Below, piece after piece: positions 16,080 through 24,329 of a stretch of 64,000 bases of DNA (position 1 is the first letter of the stretch; every line of letters starts with the position of its first letter). The position numbers were made by a program, and so were the translations under genes. Origin of the DNA: Bacillota bacterium (lineage in GTDB: Bacteria; Bacillota; Sulfobacillia; JAJYWN01; JAJZPE01). The notes beneath the pieces are model-generated. The model made no database searches. It saw only the letters and a list, made by a program, of their open reading frames with translations, and was not told the DNA's origin. Location: NCBI GenBank assembly GCA_021787335.1, contig JAJYMC010000065.1:170157-234156 (forward strand), written 5' to 3'.

Positions 16080-16381
16080 TTCAGCTCACCGTGCCCTTCC
16101 TGGCGCTCGACCCGTATCCCCGGGCGAAGCTTCTCGACACAGACGCGGACGTTCGGGACCCCGTCCACGACCATCAGGCAGGAAGAGCAGTTGCCGATGG
16201 CGCAAAAGAAGCCCCTCGGTCGGTGCAGCTTGGCACTTCTCCGCAGGACCCTGACCCCGGCCGCGTGGAGCGCCGCCGCGATGGGCTCGCCTTCGAACCC
16301 CTCCAACTCTCGACCTTCGAAGGTGAAGCGCACCAGCCGACCCCGCTTGAAGTCAAGGATGGGATGTTCGACGATTCGCAA
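16076..16381 (-). CDS. [2Fe-2S] ferredoxin-like subunit (HcnA type)
   Basis: A 101-aa protein. The short beta-grasp ferredoxin fold carries GFFCAIGNCSSCLMVVDG and a final cysteine in VRVCVEKL, the expected ligands of a plant-type [2Fe-2S] cluster. The start is TTG 16381, chosen because GAGGTG lies seven bases upstream. It is the first gene of a ten-gene minus-strand operon with overlaps or gaps of 40 bp or less. Confidence 0.87.
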   Translation of the reverse strand: MRIVEHPILDFKRGRLVRFTFEGRELEGFEGEPIAAALHAAGVRVLRRSAKLHRPRGFFCAIGNCSSCLMVVDGVPNVRVCVEKLRPGIRVERQEGHGELK

Positions 16382-16536
16382 CAGGCGTCACCTCTGTCAG
16401 CATGTTCCTTGCCGAAGGCCCGGACAGGCCCAAGCATTCTATGTTCGACCCTCTGAGGTGTAATCCTGCGCCGGGTCGCGCAAGCTATGCAAGGCTGTTT
16501 GGGCTCACCGACATCACGGAAGGGCGGGCTCGGACG

Positions 16537-17148
16537 ATGCCCGAAGGCGATTGGCGAAATCGCTTGAACCGCGGCCTGACCTGGACCGTCCAGGCCGGGC
16601 GCAGGGTCTGGGAGAGAACGCTGAACGAGCCTGGGGCCCGGACCGGGGGCGTGGTCGCCGGGGGCCTGGTTTTCGTCGTCATTGTCGCCGCGTTGTTCCT
16701 GGCTTTCCGCCCGAGCGGACCATTCTTCAAGCGCGGAGCTCCTCCACCCGGCGTGGTCGTCGCCCCGGCGACGCCGACCGGCTCCGCTCTGGCCGCCGCG
16801 GCCGCCGCCGTCCCCGGAGCCAGGCCGGTCATCGTCCTGGTCGCCGGCAACACCGCTTTCGTCGGCCTCGACCCGGATCGGGCGCTGCGCGGCATCGAGC
16901 CCCGAGTGGCTGCTGCCGTCCGCCGCGCGGCGGGCCCGTGGCCGTCCGATGAGCGCCGGATCAACGACCCGGCCGCCCCAGCCATCGCCCAGGTCTATGT
17001 GACGGCCGAAGCCAAGGCCGTCGACGCGCTGACCGCGGCCGGCCGGCGCCTTCTCGCCGGGGAGCCCCTGGCGGCGGTGCTTCCCGATCTTGTCCCCGCA
17101 TTCCTGTCGCTCGGCGGTGTCGCCCCCGCGGCCGCCCCAGGTCGGTGA
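16537..17148 (+). CDS. YhcN/YlaJ-type sporulation protein
   Basis: A 203-aa protein with a cytoplasmic basic N-terminus, one membrane segment (about residues 32-55) and an extracytoplasmic domain. That domain carries the YhcN/YlaJ pattern PVIVLVAGNTAFVGLD, then a VYVTAEAKAV segment and LLAGEPLAAVLPDLVPAF. In Bacillus such proteins are spore-associated lipoproteins; here a membrane anchor replaces the lipobox. ATG 16537 is chosen although its ribosome site is weak. An in-frame ATG at 16402 would add 45 residues without known features. It is one of few plus-strand genes here. Confidence 0.72.
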   Translation: MPEGDWRNRLNRGLTWTVQAGRRVWERTLNEPGARTGGVVAGGLVFVVIVAALFLAFRPSGPFFKRGAPPPGVVVAPATPTGSALAAAAAAVPGARPVIVLVAGNTAFVGLDPDRALRGIEPRVAAAVRRAAGPWPSDERRINDPAAPAIAQVYVTAEAKAVDALTAAGRRLLAGEPLAAVLPDLVPAFLSLGGVAPAAAPGR

Positions 17149-17207
17149 ACCGGCGACCCGTGACCTCGGCCTCAGCACCTCAGACCAGTCCCCGGAAGAT
17201 GACCAAA

Positions 17208-17233
17208 GGGAGCCCCCAATCGCTGGGGCTCCC
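17208..17233. terminator. Bidirectional terminator-like hairpin
   Basis: GGGAGCCCC (17208-17216) pairs with GGGGCTCCC (17225-17233). It is flanked by AAA on the left and TT on the right, so it may serve both the YhcN-like gene and the convergent FmdB-type gene. Confidence 0.65.
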
Positions 17234-17274
17234 TTCATGCTTGCAGCTGATTCTTCCTTGGGCTCGCCCGCCGC

Positions 17275-17499
17275 TCAATGACAGGTCGCGCAGCCCTTCC
17301 CGCCGCATCCGGCACAGCCGCCGGAGCTCTTGCCGCCCTCGCTGCGGCCGCCCGTGGCAAAGGTCGAGAAGACGCGCGCCAGCCCGGCGTGCCCGCAGGC
17401 CGGGCAGACCAGACCGTTCCCTTTCTCACCCATCGAACTCAGCATCTCCAGGCGTTTCCCACAGCCCGGACACTTGAACTCGTAAATCGGCACGGTCAA
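17275..17499 (-). CDS. FmdB-type zinc ribbon protein
   Basis: A 74-aa protein. The N-terminal YEFKCPGCGKRLEML and CPACGHAGLARVFS form the zinc ribbon of the FmdB/CxxC_CxxC_SSSS family, thought to be regulatory. The C-terminus adds a glycine-cysteine-rich tail ending CAGCGGKGCATCH. The start overlaps the stop of the upstream small gene. Confidence 0.82.
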   Translation of the reverse strand: MTVPIYEFKCPGCGKRLEMLSSMGEKGNGLVCPACGHAGLARVFSTFATGGRSEGGKSSGGCAGCGGKGCATCH

Positions 17500-17843
17500 T
17501 CCCTCCCGCGGACGGAACCCGTCTTCTTCCGATGGCCCAGGGCGACGAGCCCTTCGAGCATCTCGATGACCGCGTCGGTGTCGCCGGGACCGGTGTAGAT
17601 CAGCGGCTGACTCGCCAACTGGTCCATGAACTCGGCGGTGTCGCCGGCCATGCCGGCGATGGACCGCGCCGTCCGGATCATCTCTTCTCTGACCGTCGTC
17701 TTGAAGCCGCGCTTGGCGTAGCGGTAGAGGAGTTTCTTGCGCTCCGGCCCGCCCATCGTCAGCAGATGATCAAGATACTCCGCAGCCTCGTTGATTTGTC
17801 GGAATCGCTCACGCAAAAAGTCGGTGCGCAGGAAATTGGTCAT
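17496..17843 (-). CDS. Hypothetical helical protein, 115 aa
   Basis: A soluble, mostly helical protein with many charged residues and no membrane segment. Recognisable stretches are FRQINEAAEYLDHLLTMGG and MAGDTAEFMDQLA. I do not recognise the family. It overlaps the FmdB-type gene by four bases, so the two are cotranscribed and coupled. Confidence 0.65.
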   Translation of the reverse strand: MTNFLRTDFLRERFRQINEAAEYLDHLLTMGGPERKKLLYRYAKRGFKTTVREEMIRTARSIAGMAGDTAEFMDQLASQPLIYTGPGDTDAVIEMLEGLVALGHRKKTGSVRGRD

Positions 17844-17929
17844 GCCGCAACGATTCTCTTCAGACCGAGCTTTTCCTGTCGCGTCGACGGCCCCGACGAC
17901 TCAATCACCAGACCGGCCAAAAGCTTCCA

Positions 17930-17959
17930 ACATACAAAGGCCAGCTAGACGCCATACTA
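17930..17959 (+). promoter_or_regulatory. Candidate sigma-G promoter for the spore protein gene
   Basis: ACATA (17930-17934) and CATACTA (17953-17959) are 18 bp apart. The known sigma-G consensus is GCATR-N18-CATnnTA, so nearly all positions match. It lies just upstream of the SASP gene, as forespore expression would require. Confidence 0.55.
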
Positions 17960-17982
17960 GTGGTGTCAAAGGAGGTGTTGTG

Positions 17983-18207
17983 ATGGCCCAATTCACGAAT
18001 CGGCCTAAGCTTCTCCCTGACGATGTCCTCGACCGTTTCAAGTATGAAATCGCCGACGAGATCGGCCTCTTGAACAAGATCGAGTCGGTTGGCTGGCCCG
18101 AGATGTCTTCCCGGGAGTGCGGGCGAGTGGGCGGCAAGATCGGCGGAAACATGGTCAAGGTCATGATCCGCTATGCCGAGCAGTCGCTGGCCCAGGGGAA
18201 AAAGTAA
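17983..18207 (+). CDS. Alpha/beta-type small acid-soluble spore protein
   Basis: A 74-aa spore DNA-binding protein. It has the family blocks LDRFKYEIADEIGL (containing the EIA protease site) and GRVGGKIGGNMVKVMIRYAEQ. Such proteins coat spore DNA, protect it from UV and are degraded by GPR at germination. ATG 17983 follows AAAGGAGGTG at 17968-17977. The middle (NKIESVGWPEMSSREC) is longer than in Bacillus SspA, as in clostridial versions, and contains an unusual cysteine. Confidence 0.92.
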   Translation: MAQFTNRPKLLPDDVLDRFKYEIADEIGLLNKIESVGWPEMSSRECGRVGGKIGGNMVKVMIRYAEQSLAQGKK

Positions 18208-18377
18208 GGCCACGAACCATCCGACGGGTCGACCCGTTTGGCGGGCGGTGACGCCCGCCTTTCTATTATTATGTCTATGCCATTTGACACGCAAGAGCTC
18301 TCAGAGACGAGACAGGCCACCGCGCCCGCGGTGGCCTGGAAAATTCAACCCTGACCATCGCCGGCCGTCCCGGCAGT

Positions 18378-19166
18378 CTACCCGAAAATGGCCGGCATTA
18401 TGTTCTGTTCGATGGTCGAGCCAAGGGCTTCCTCGGCCGCCGCCCGGCCGCATTTCACGAAGTCGTCCTGGTGGTCCAGGTCGAACAGGCTCCAGGACTC
18501 CAGCCGCGGGCGGATCAGGAGGTCGGCGACGACCTTCCGCGACTCGTGCCCGGCTCTCTGCATGATTTCGATCGAGCGCATGAGAATCTGAACGATTCCC
18601 GCCGGCACCCTGGATGAGGGCGGGTCGCCGTTGACGTCCACCGCGATGACCACGTCCGCCCCCATCTCCCGGACGACGTCCGAAGGGAGGTTATTGAGCA
18701 GGCCACCATCGACGAGAAGGCGGCCGTCCCTCTTGACCGGGCTGAAGATGCCGGGGATCGCGCAACTGGCCCGGACGGCCCGCGCCACGCTGCCTTCCCG
18801 CAGAGCGACGACCTCGCCGCTGATGACGTCGACGCAGACAGCCGCGAAGGGGATGGCCAGCTGGTCAAAGGTACGCCCGCCAATCAACCGGTCCAGGTAC
18901 TCCTCCAGCCCGCGGGCGGCGACGATCCCCTCGCGGGGCACGGTCAGCCGCAGCAGGTGGTGCCACCTGACTTTTTCGCCCGCGAGGCGGATGTCCCGCA
19001 GCGATAGTCCGGCGGCGTACAGCGCGCCCACCACACTCCCGGCGCTGGTTCCGGCGACGTAATCGACAGGGATTCCACGCTCTTCGAGGACGGACAAGAC
19101 TCCGAGATGAGCCAACCCCCTGGCCGCCCCACCGCCCAACGCGAGGCCAACTTTGCGGCGTTCCAA
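18378..19166 (-). CDS. Patatin-like phospholipase / RssA-type protein
   Basis: A 262-aa serine lipase-like protein. It has the oxyanion-hole loop GLALGGGAARGLAHLG at the N-terminus, the nucleophile elbow GTSAGS (about residue 40) and the catalytic DGG in VDGGLLNNLP. Start TTG 19166 is chosen because AAGGGGGG precedes it and the protein then begins in the family-typical way; the open frame upstream lacks a ribosome site. Expected to hydrolyse acyl esters of lipids; substrate unknown. Confidence 0.88.
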   Translation of the reverse strand: MERRKVGLALGGGAARGLAHLGVLSVLEERGIPVDYVAGTSAGSVVGALYAAGLSLRDIRLAGEKVRWHHLLRLTVPREGIVAARGLEEYLDRLIGGRTFDQLAIPFAAVCVDVISGEVVALREGSVARAVRASCAIPGIFSPVKRDGRLLVDGGLLNNLPSDVVREMGADVVIAVDVNGDPPSSRVPAGIVQILMRSIEIMQRAGHESRKVVADLLIRPRLESWSLFDLDHQDDFVKCGRAAAEEALGSTIEQNIMPAIFG

Positions 19167-19384
19167 CCGGCTTCCCCCCCTTCGCCTGAAGCGGTCTTGA
19201 ACCTTCCTTTCATATTGTGTTCCGAAAAGATTTCCCCGGCGCCCCGAATATCGAAAAAAGCTTGTCCGTCTATTAGCAAAAAGTGGGACGGGCATCAAGC
19301 CCGGCCCAATCCGGTCAGTTATGAGCTCTTGAGCACGCCGCTAACGGCACCCGATCGAGCATCCCCACGGCGGTGGGCTCGGGT

Positions 19385-19786
19385 TCAGAGGTTGACACCG
19401 ATGGCCCCGGCGACGAGGCCGACGAGTCCGGCGATGACCGTTCGCTCGAGGACCGCCACCATGCTGAGCGGCTCGGGGAAAAGCACCAAGCTGATCAGGA
19501 TGGTCGTGACGATATAGAGCGCTCCGGTGGCCGCCCCATGCAGCCAGCCTGCCCACCGCGCCCTCAAGGCGGCGTAGCCCGAACCGATGGCGATGCTCAG
19601 GAAGCTGACCCCGCTGATGATGGACGGCACGGTCTCCTGGGCGATCGTGCTCTTCAGCATAACCGCCCCGAGGACCGCCGAGCAAACCAGCGAGGCCAGG
19701 TACCCGGCGACGACCCCGGCAAGGATGGAGTCCCAGCGAAAGACCCGGCGCACGGCTTCCTCTTCGATCCTGCTCTTTCTGGCCAC
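19385..19786 (-). CDS. TIGR04086 family membrane protein (YrzE-like)
   Basis: A 133-aa protein with four predicted membrane segments. Typical is the start of the first helix DSILAGVVAGYLASLV and later GWLHGAATGALYIV. This small family is common in Bacillota and has no known function. Confidence 0.78.
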   Translation of the reverse strand: MARKSRIEEEAVRRVFRWDSILAGVVAGYLASLVCSAVLGAVMLKSTIAQETVPSIISGVSFLSIAIGSGYAALRARWAGWLHGAATGALYIVTTILISLVLFPEPLSMVAVLERTVIAGLVGLVAGAIGVNL

Positions 19787-19796
19787 TTAAAAGGTC

Positions 19797-19827
19797 ACCC
19801 CCGAAAGGCGTAATTGCCTCCGGGGGT
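19797..19827 (-). terminator. Terminator after glcF
   Basis: Read on the minus strand, the arms ACCCCCGGAGGC and GCCTTTCGGGGGT enclose AATTAC and are followed by GACCTTTTAA. It lies 48 bp past the glcF stop. Confidence 0.75.
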
Positions 19828-19875
19828 AATCTATTTGTCCACCTGCCTAATTATGCCAGTGCGGGCTCGCCTGGC

Positions 19876-21249
19876 TCATTCATCCCCGAGGGCCGCGGCC
19901 AGCAGCTCGACGGTATGTCTGACGGCTACCTGCGATTGCCCGGCCAGGTGGAGCTCTTGGCGGATTTGGAGCAGGCAGGCTGGACAGCCCGTGGCCACCG
20001 TGTCGGCGCCGGTCTCAGCGATGTCCTTGGCCTTCTTCCCCCCGATGCGCCGCGATAAGTCCACGTGGAAGAGCCCGAAGGTCCCCCCTGACCCGCAGCA
20101 GGCACCAGGGTCGGCCATCTCTTTGAGAGTCACGCCAGGTAGCGCCTTCAAAAGGGCTCGTGGTTCGCTTCGGACCCCCTGAGCCTGCGCCAGGTGGCAG
20201 GGGTCGTGGTACGTGACTGTTCGCCCCGGGCCACCGGCGACGGGCCATTCGTCTCGACGGGCGGGCTCCCCGAAGGTCCCGGGGGCGGCCTTGGACAGAA
20301 AGACGCTGATGTCGACCACCCGCCCGGCCGCCTCCTTGGCCGCCGTCACCCAGCGCTCACCAACGAGCTCGGGGTAACCGCGCCAAGACTCAGCACAGCT
20401 CGGGCAGGCGAAGACCACCGGGGCGGGTTCCTCAAGAACCATCCCGGCCTTGTCACCGGCGGAAAGAGAAAGAGTCACGCCAGGTTGGGACAACCAGGCC
20501 AGGTTAGTTTCCGCCAGCTCGGTCGCGCCGGCACGGTCCCCGTTCACGTAAAGTGGCGTGCCACAGCATGTGGGGCGGGCAGGCACGATAACCCCCATTC
20601 TCGCCGCCAGCAGCACTTTTACTGCAGCAAGGCCGACCTCCGGCAGCATGTAGTGGACTAAACACCCCGGAAAGAAGATGACCGTCTTGGCGGCCGCGCT
20701 CCGGCCGACGACTATCGTGGCCGACTCCGGATCAGCCACCGCCCCCAGCTCGCCCCGAGCCAGCCGGGACACGAACGAGAGAGCCGGTAAGCGAGGGTAG
20801 AGGTTTCCCGGCGGGACCCTGAGCCGCCACAGGTTCCCGTCGGCCTCCCTGGCGAAAGCCAGACCCCACAGGCGCGCGCCGATGGCGGAGGCCACGCCCA
20901 ATACCTTGGGCCGTCTCAGGGCCGCTAGGGCGTTGGCCTTGACCACGCCGAGACCGTGGCGCTCGGCGGCCATCTCTCGCCCGGCCGCCATGATGAGGTC
21001 CGTCCGCACCCCCGACGGGCAGGCCGCCCGGCAGGACTTACAGAGCAGACAAGCGTCCAGGGCGTCACGGACCGCCGGGGTCAACGGACTGCGGCCGTCG
21101 AGGACGGCCTCGATCAGGATGAGCTTGCCCCGGGCCACCGAGAACTCCGTGCCCTCCTCGCGGTAGACCGGACAGGCGGCCTGGCAGAAACCGCAACGCA
21201 TGCACTTGGCGAGCTCCTCGAGGAGTGCCCGCCGACGCGTCTCGTTCAC
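19876..21249 (-). CDS. glcF: Glycolate/D-lactate dehydrogenase Fe-S subunit GlcF
   Basis: A 457-aa protein. It has two N-terminal [4Fe-4S] motifs, CMRCGFCQAACPVY and CLLCKSCRAACPSG, followed by two cysteine-rich CCG domains (including PTCCGTPLY and PGACCGSGG). It passes electrons from the FAD subunit to the quinone pool or another carrier. Its ATG overlaps the glcD stop, so the pair is coupled. D-lactate is an equally possible substrate. Confidence 0.9.
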   Translation of the reverse strand: MNETRRRALLEELAKCMRCGFCQAACPVYREEGTEFSVARGKLILIEAVLDGRSPLTPAVRDALDACLLCKSCRAACPSGVRTDLIMAAGREMAAERHGLGVVKANALAALRRPKVLGVASAIGARLWGLAFAREADGNLWRLRVPPGNLYPRLPALSFVSRLARGELGAVADPESATIVVGRSAAAKTVIFFPGCLVHYMLPEVGLAAVKVLLAARMGVIVPARPTCCGTPLYVNGDRAGATELAETNLAWLSQPGVTLSLSAGDKAGMVLEEPAPVVFACPSCAESWRGYPELVGERWVTAAKEAAGRVVDISVFLSKAAPGTFGEPARRDEWPVAGGPGRTVTYHDPCHLAQAQGVRSEPRALLKALPGVTLKEMADPGACCGSGGTFGLFHVDLSRRIGGKKAKDIAETGADTVATGCPACLLQIRQELHLAGQSQVAVRHTVELLAAALGDE

Positions 21250-22646
21250 CCCTGGCTCACCCTTTCCGGCGGGATGAGCTTGCCAGGATTGAGGATGCCG
21301 CGAGGATCGAGCGCCGCCTTGACCCGGCGGTGAACGTCCAGGCCGGCCTCCCCGAACTGCGCTTTCATGAACGGGCGCTTCGCCAGCCCGATGCCGTGCT
21401 CACCGCTCAACGTCCCCCCGAGTTCCAGGGCAGCCCCGAAGATCTCGGCCACGGCCGCCTCAGCCCGCTTCATCTCCTCCGGGTCACGGCGGTCGGTCAG
21501 GATGGTCGGGTGCAGGTTACCGTCCCCGGCGTGACCGAAGGTCCCGATGGGCAGGTTGTGACGGCGGGAGATGCCGCTCACGGCCCGGACCATCTCCGGG
21601 ATGCGGCTCCTGGGCACGGTCGCGTCCTCCAGCATGATGGTCGGCCGAACCCGGGCCAGGGCCGAGACGGCGGTCCGTCTGGCCATCCAGATCTGGTCAC
21701 GCTCCCGCGCGTCGGTGGCCGCCCGGACCTCGCGAGCCCCTTCCGCCCTGAAGGCGGCCTTCACCCGCTCAGCTTCCCGGGCCACCGCCTCCACCATCCC
21801 GTCGACCTCAGCCAGCAGCAACGCCCCGGCGTCGGTCGGGAGACCGCAGCGCGAGTAGTCCTCGACGGCCCTGATCGTCACGTCATCAAGCAGCTCGAGG
21901 GTGGCCGGGACGACCTTCTCGGCGATGACCCTGGCCACCGCCGACGCGGCGGCGTCGACCGTGGCAAAGACACCGAGGATCGCCTGACGCGTCTCAGGGG
22001 CGGGCACGACCCGGACCGTGATCTCGGTCACCACCCCGAGCGTCCCTTCGGAGCCGACCATCAGCCGCAAGAGGTCGTACCCCGAGACGTTCTTCACCGT
22101 CTTCCCACCGAGGCGGATGACCCTCCCGTCGGCCAGCACGACCTCCAGCCCCAATATGTAGTCTCGGGTCACCCCGTACTTGAGGCCCCTCAGCCCACCC
22201 GCTCCCTCAGCCACGTTGCCGCCAAGGGTCGAGACGGCCATGCTCCCCGGATCGGGCGGATAGAAGAGGCCCCGATTCTCGACCGCCTTATGTAGCGCCG
22301 CCGTCACCAGACCAGGTTCGACGGTGGCTGTCAGGTTCTCCTCATCGATCTCCAGCAGCCGGCTCAACCCGTTTACCGCCAGGACCACCTGGTCTTCGGC
22401 GGCGGTCACCCCGCCGCTCAGGTTGGTCCCGGAACCCCTCGGGACGACCCCGATGCCCTCGGCGTTGCAGAAGGCCAACACGGCCGAAATATCTTCCCTC
22501 CGGCCAGGCCTCACCACGGCCAACGGTGCCCGCCCGCCCATCGCCGGCGTGGCGTCCCCCGCGTAAGGCAAAGCCAACTCCCCGGTGAACACGCCGCCAC
22601 CAGGGACCAGCCCGCGCAAAGTCGCGACCGTCTTGCCTTCGCCCAT
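21246..22646 (-). CDS. glcD: Glycolate/D-lactate dehydrogenase FAD subunit GlcD
   Basis: A 466-aa FAD-linked oxidase of the VAO/PCMH family. The FAD-binding domain contains PRGSGTNLSGGV and PDPGSMAVSTLGGNVAEGAGG; the C-terminal cap ends with SGEHGIGLAKRPFM. It oxidises 2-hydroxy acids to 2-oxo acids. ATG 22646 has GGGAGG upstream; the frame is open for 17 more codons but without a ribosome site. Confidence 0.92.
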   Translation of the reverse strand: MGEGKTVATLRGLVPGGGVFTGELALPYAGDATPAMGGRAPLAVVRPGRREDISAVLAFCNAEGIGVVPRGSGTNLSGGVTAAEDQVVLAVNGLSRLLEIDEENLTATVEPGLVTAALHKAVENRGLFYPPDPGSMAVSTLGGNVAEGAGGLRGLKYGVTRDYILGLEVVLADGRVIRLGGKTVKNVSGYDLLRLMVGSEGTLGVVTEITVRVVPAPETRQAILGVFATVDAAASAVARVIAEKVVPATLELLDDVTIRAVEDYSRCGLPTDAGALLLAEVDGMVEAVAREAERVKAAFRAEGAREVRAATDARERDQIWMARRTAVSALARVRPTIMLEDATVPRSRIPEMVRAVSGISRRHNLPIGTFGHAGDGNLHPTILTDRRDPEEMKRAEAAVAEIFGAALELGGTLSGEHGIGLAKRPFMKAQFGEAGLDVHRRVKAALDPRGILNPGKLIPPERVSQG

Positions 22647-22887
22647 GCCTCTGCCTCCCAACATTAAAGCCGCACTTGCCCCCCGGATCGCCGGCAATCA
22701 AAGGGAGCCACGATCTGCCGACCAAATGATTCTCGGTCATGCCGCGTCATCCCTTGCTTCACCGCAGGGGAAGTCTTCTCAGTTCAGGTACTCTGGGAAG
22801 GGCTAAACCGAGCCGCTCGCTGGTTTGTGTCAAATCGCGCCGCGTACACAACACCATGATCCTGTAAAACTACGCCTCTGCCGCGCG

Positions 22888-22921
22888 AAAAAAAGAGGAG
22901 AGGCCAATTCGGCCTCTCCTC
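22888..22921 (-). terminator. Strong terminator after second SASP gene
   Basis: A perfect 11-base stem, GAGGAGAGGCC/GGCCTCTCCTC, with a five-base loop; on the minus strand it is followed by seven T residues. Confidence 0.93.
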
Positions 22922-22943
22922 AATGCGTTGCGGGTGCTCTCAG

Positions 22944-23162
22944 CTACCGCTTGGACTCGTCAGCCATGTGTTCCTCGGCGAACCCGATCATCCTCTTCGT
23001 CATCTGGCCGCCGATCTTACCAACCTCACGGGTCGTCATGTTCTCCCAGCCCTTGTTCTTGATCTTCTCGTCCAGACCAAGTTCGGCCGCGACTTCCCAC
23101 TTGAACCGGTCAAGCGCCGGCTCGGCCTCCGGGCGCACAACCTGTCGGTTATCGTCAGTCAT
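22944..23162 (-). CDS. Alpha/beta-type small acid-soluble spore protein
   Basis: A 72-aa paralogue of the protein at 17983. It has LDRFKWEVAAELGLDEKI and REVGKIGGQMTKRMIGFAEE, the two conserved SASP blocks. ATG 23162 follows AGGAGGTG. The usual EIA protease site reads EVA here. It is monocistronic, with its own strong terminator. Confidence 0.92.
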   Translation of the reverse strand: MTDDNRQVVRPEAEPALDRFKWEVAAELGLDEKIKNKGWENMTTREVGKIGGQMTKRMIGFAEEHMADESKR

Positions 23163-23276
23163 CGCTGACACCTCCTGACCGCGTGCGTAGGCGCCCCGCA
23201 GCATCACTTAGTGTGCCCCGCGACCGTCGGTGTGATTATGTAAATGGCTGGCGCAATTGGCGGCGTCGCCGCGTTG

Positions 23277-24329
23277 TCAAAGAAAAGGCCAGTACGGGCG
23301 GTGCGTCGTGCGGACCGCGTCGATGCGCTGCCGAGCCGCGTCGGACATTCCGTCAACCGGAGCCGGGACGGGGTCCACTGTCGGGTACTCCTCTCCGACC
23401 AGGGCGCCGGCGATCGCGAGAAGGCTCGTGGGTAAGACGTCCAGGTTGTAGCCGCCTTCGAGGACCGCCAGGAGCCTTGGGCCGGTTCCGGAACATAGGC
23501 TGAGCAACCTCTCGGTCAACCGGCCGAACCCGGGGGAAGTCAGCTCCATGTTACCCATGTAGTCGGCGAAATGCGAATCCTGTCCGGCTGAGACGATCAC
23601 GAGGTCCGGCCGGTAGTCGTCGGCCACCGGCAGCACGACCTCGTCGAACAGACGCTGATAAGCGAGGTCTCCGGCCCCCGCCGGGAACGGGGCGTTGATC
23701 GTGTAGCCCTCGGCCTCCCCCGCCCCGGCGTCGCTCAACCAGCCGGTGCCGGGATAAGCGGGGCTCTCGTGAACGGAGAAGAAGAGCACCCCCGGATCAT
23801 CGTAGAAGGCGCGCTCCGTGCCGTTGCCATGGTGGACGTCCCAGTCGACGATGAGGATCCGGCGCAAGCCATACCGGCTCTGGGCATAGCGGGCCGCCAC
23901 GGCCACGTTGTTGAAGAGGCAGAAGCCCGTCCCGGCGTGGCGTTCGGCGTGGTGCCCCGGCGGCCGGACCAAGGCCAGCGCGTTGTCCAATCGGCCGGCC
24001 AGGAGTTCGTCGACGGCCGAGAGGCACCCGCCGACGGCCAGCACGGCGGCCTCGTAACTGCCGGTCGAGACGACCGTGTCGACGGTCAGCTGGCCACCCC
24101 CGTCGGCGCTGAACTGTTCCAGGAAGGCGATGTAGTCATCACCGTGGACGGCCGCGAGTTCAGCCGCCGTCGCCGGTCTGGGCGCGACCGGCACCATCCG
24201 TTGGCGGATCCCGACGCGGTCGAAGAGCTCCAGCGTCCGCGTCAGCCGCTGCGGGCATTCGGGCCAGTTGTCGGGGGCGTGCAGAAGGTAGTCGGGGTGG
24301 TAGACGAGACCGGTCCGTCTCAAAGTCAC
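23277..24329 (-). CDS. Histone deacetylase/AcuC-family deacetylase
   Basis: A 350-aa arginase-fold zinc amidohydrolase. It carries RPPGHHAERHAGTGFC (catalytic His pair), the zinc-binding DWDVHHGNGTE, and SAGQDSHFAD. Bacterial members remove acyl groups from small molecules or polyamines, or from acetyl-CoA synthetase (AcuC). Start GTG 24329 overlaps the surE stop. The nearby polyamine genes do not by themselves define the substrate. Confidence 0.87.
   Translation of the reverse strand: MTLRRTGLVYHPDYLLHAPDNWPECPQRLTRTLELFDRVGIRQRMVPVAPRPATAAELAAVHGDDYIAFLEQFSADGGGQLTVDTVVSTGSYEAAVLAVGGCLSAVDELLAGRLDNALALVRPPGHHAERHAGTGFCLFNNVAVAARYAQSRYGLRRILIVDWDVHHGNGTERAFYDDPGVLFFSVHESPAYPGTGWLSDAGAGEAEGYTINAPFPAGAGDLAYQRLFDEVVLPVADDYRPDLVIVSAGQDSHFADYMGNMELTSPGFGRLTERLLSLCSGTGPRLLAVLEGGYNLDVLPTSLLAIAGALVGEEYPTVDPVPAPVDGMSDAARQRIDAVRTTHRPYWPFL

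Noticed and set aside
16402..16536. Longer N-terminus for the YhcN-like protein
   Set aside because: The upstream ATG has no ribosome site, and the extra residues lack features of the family.
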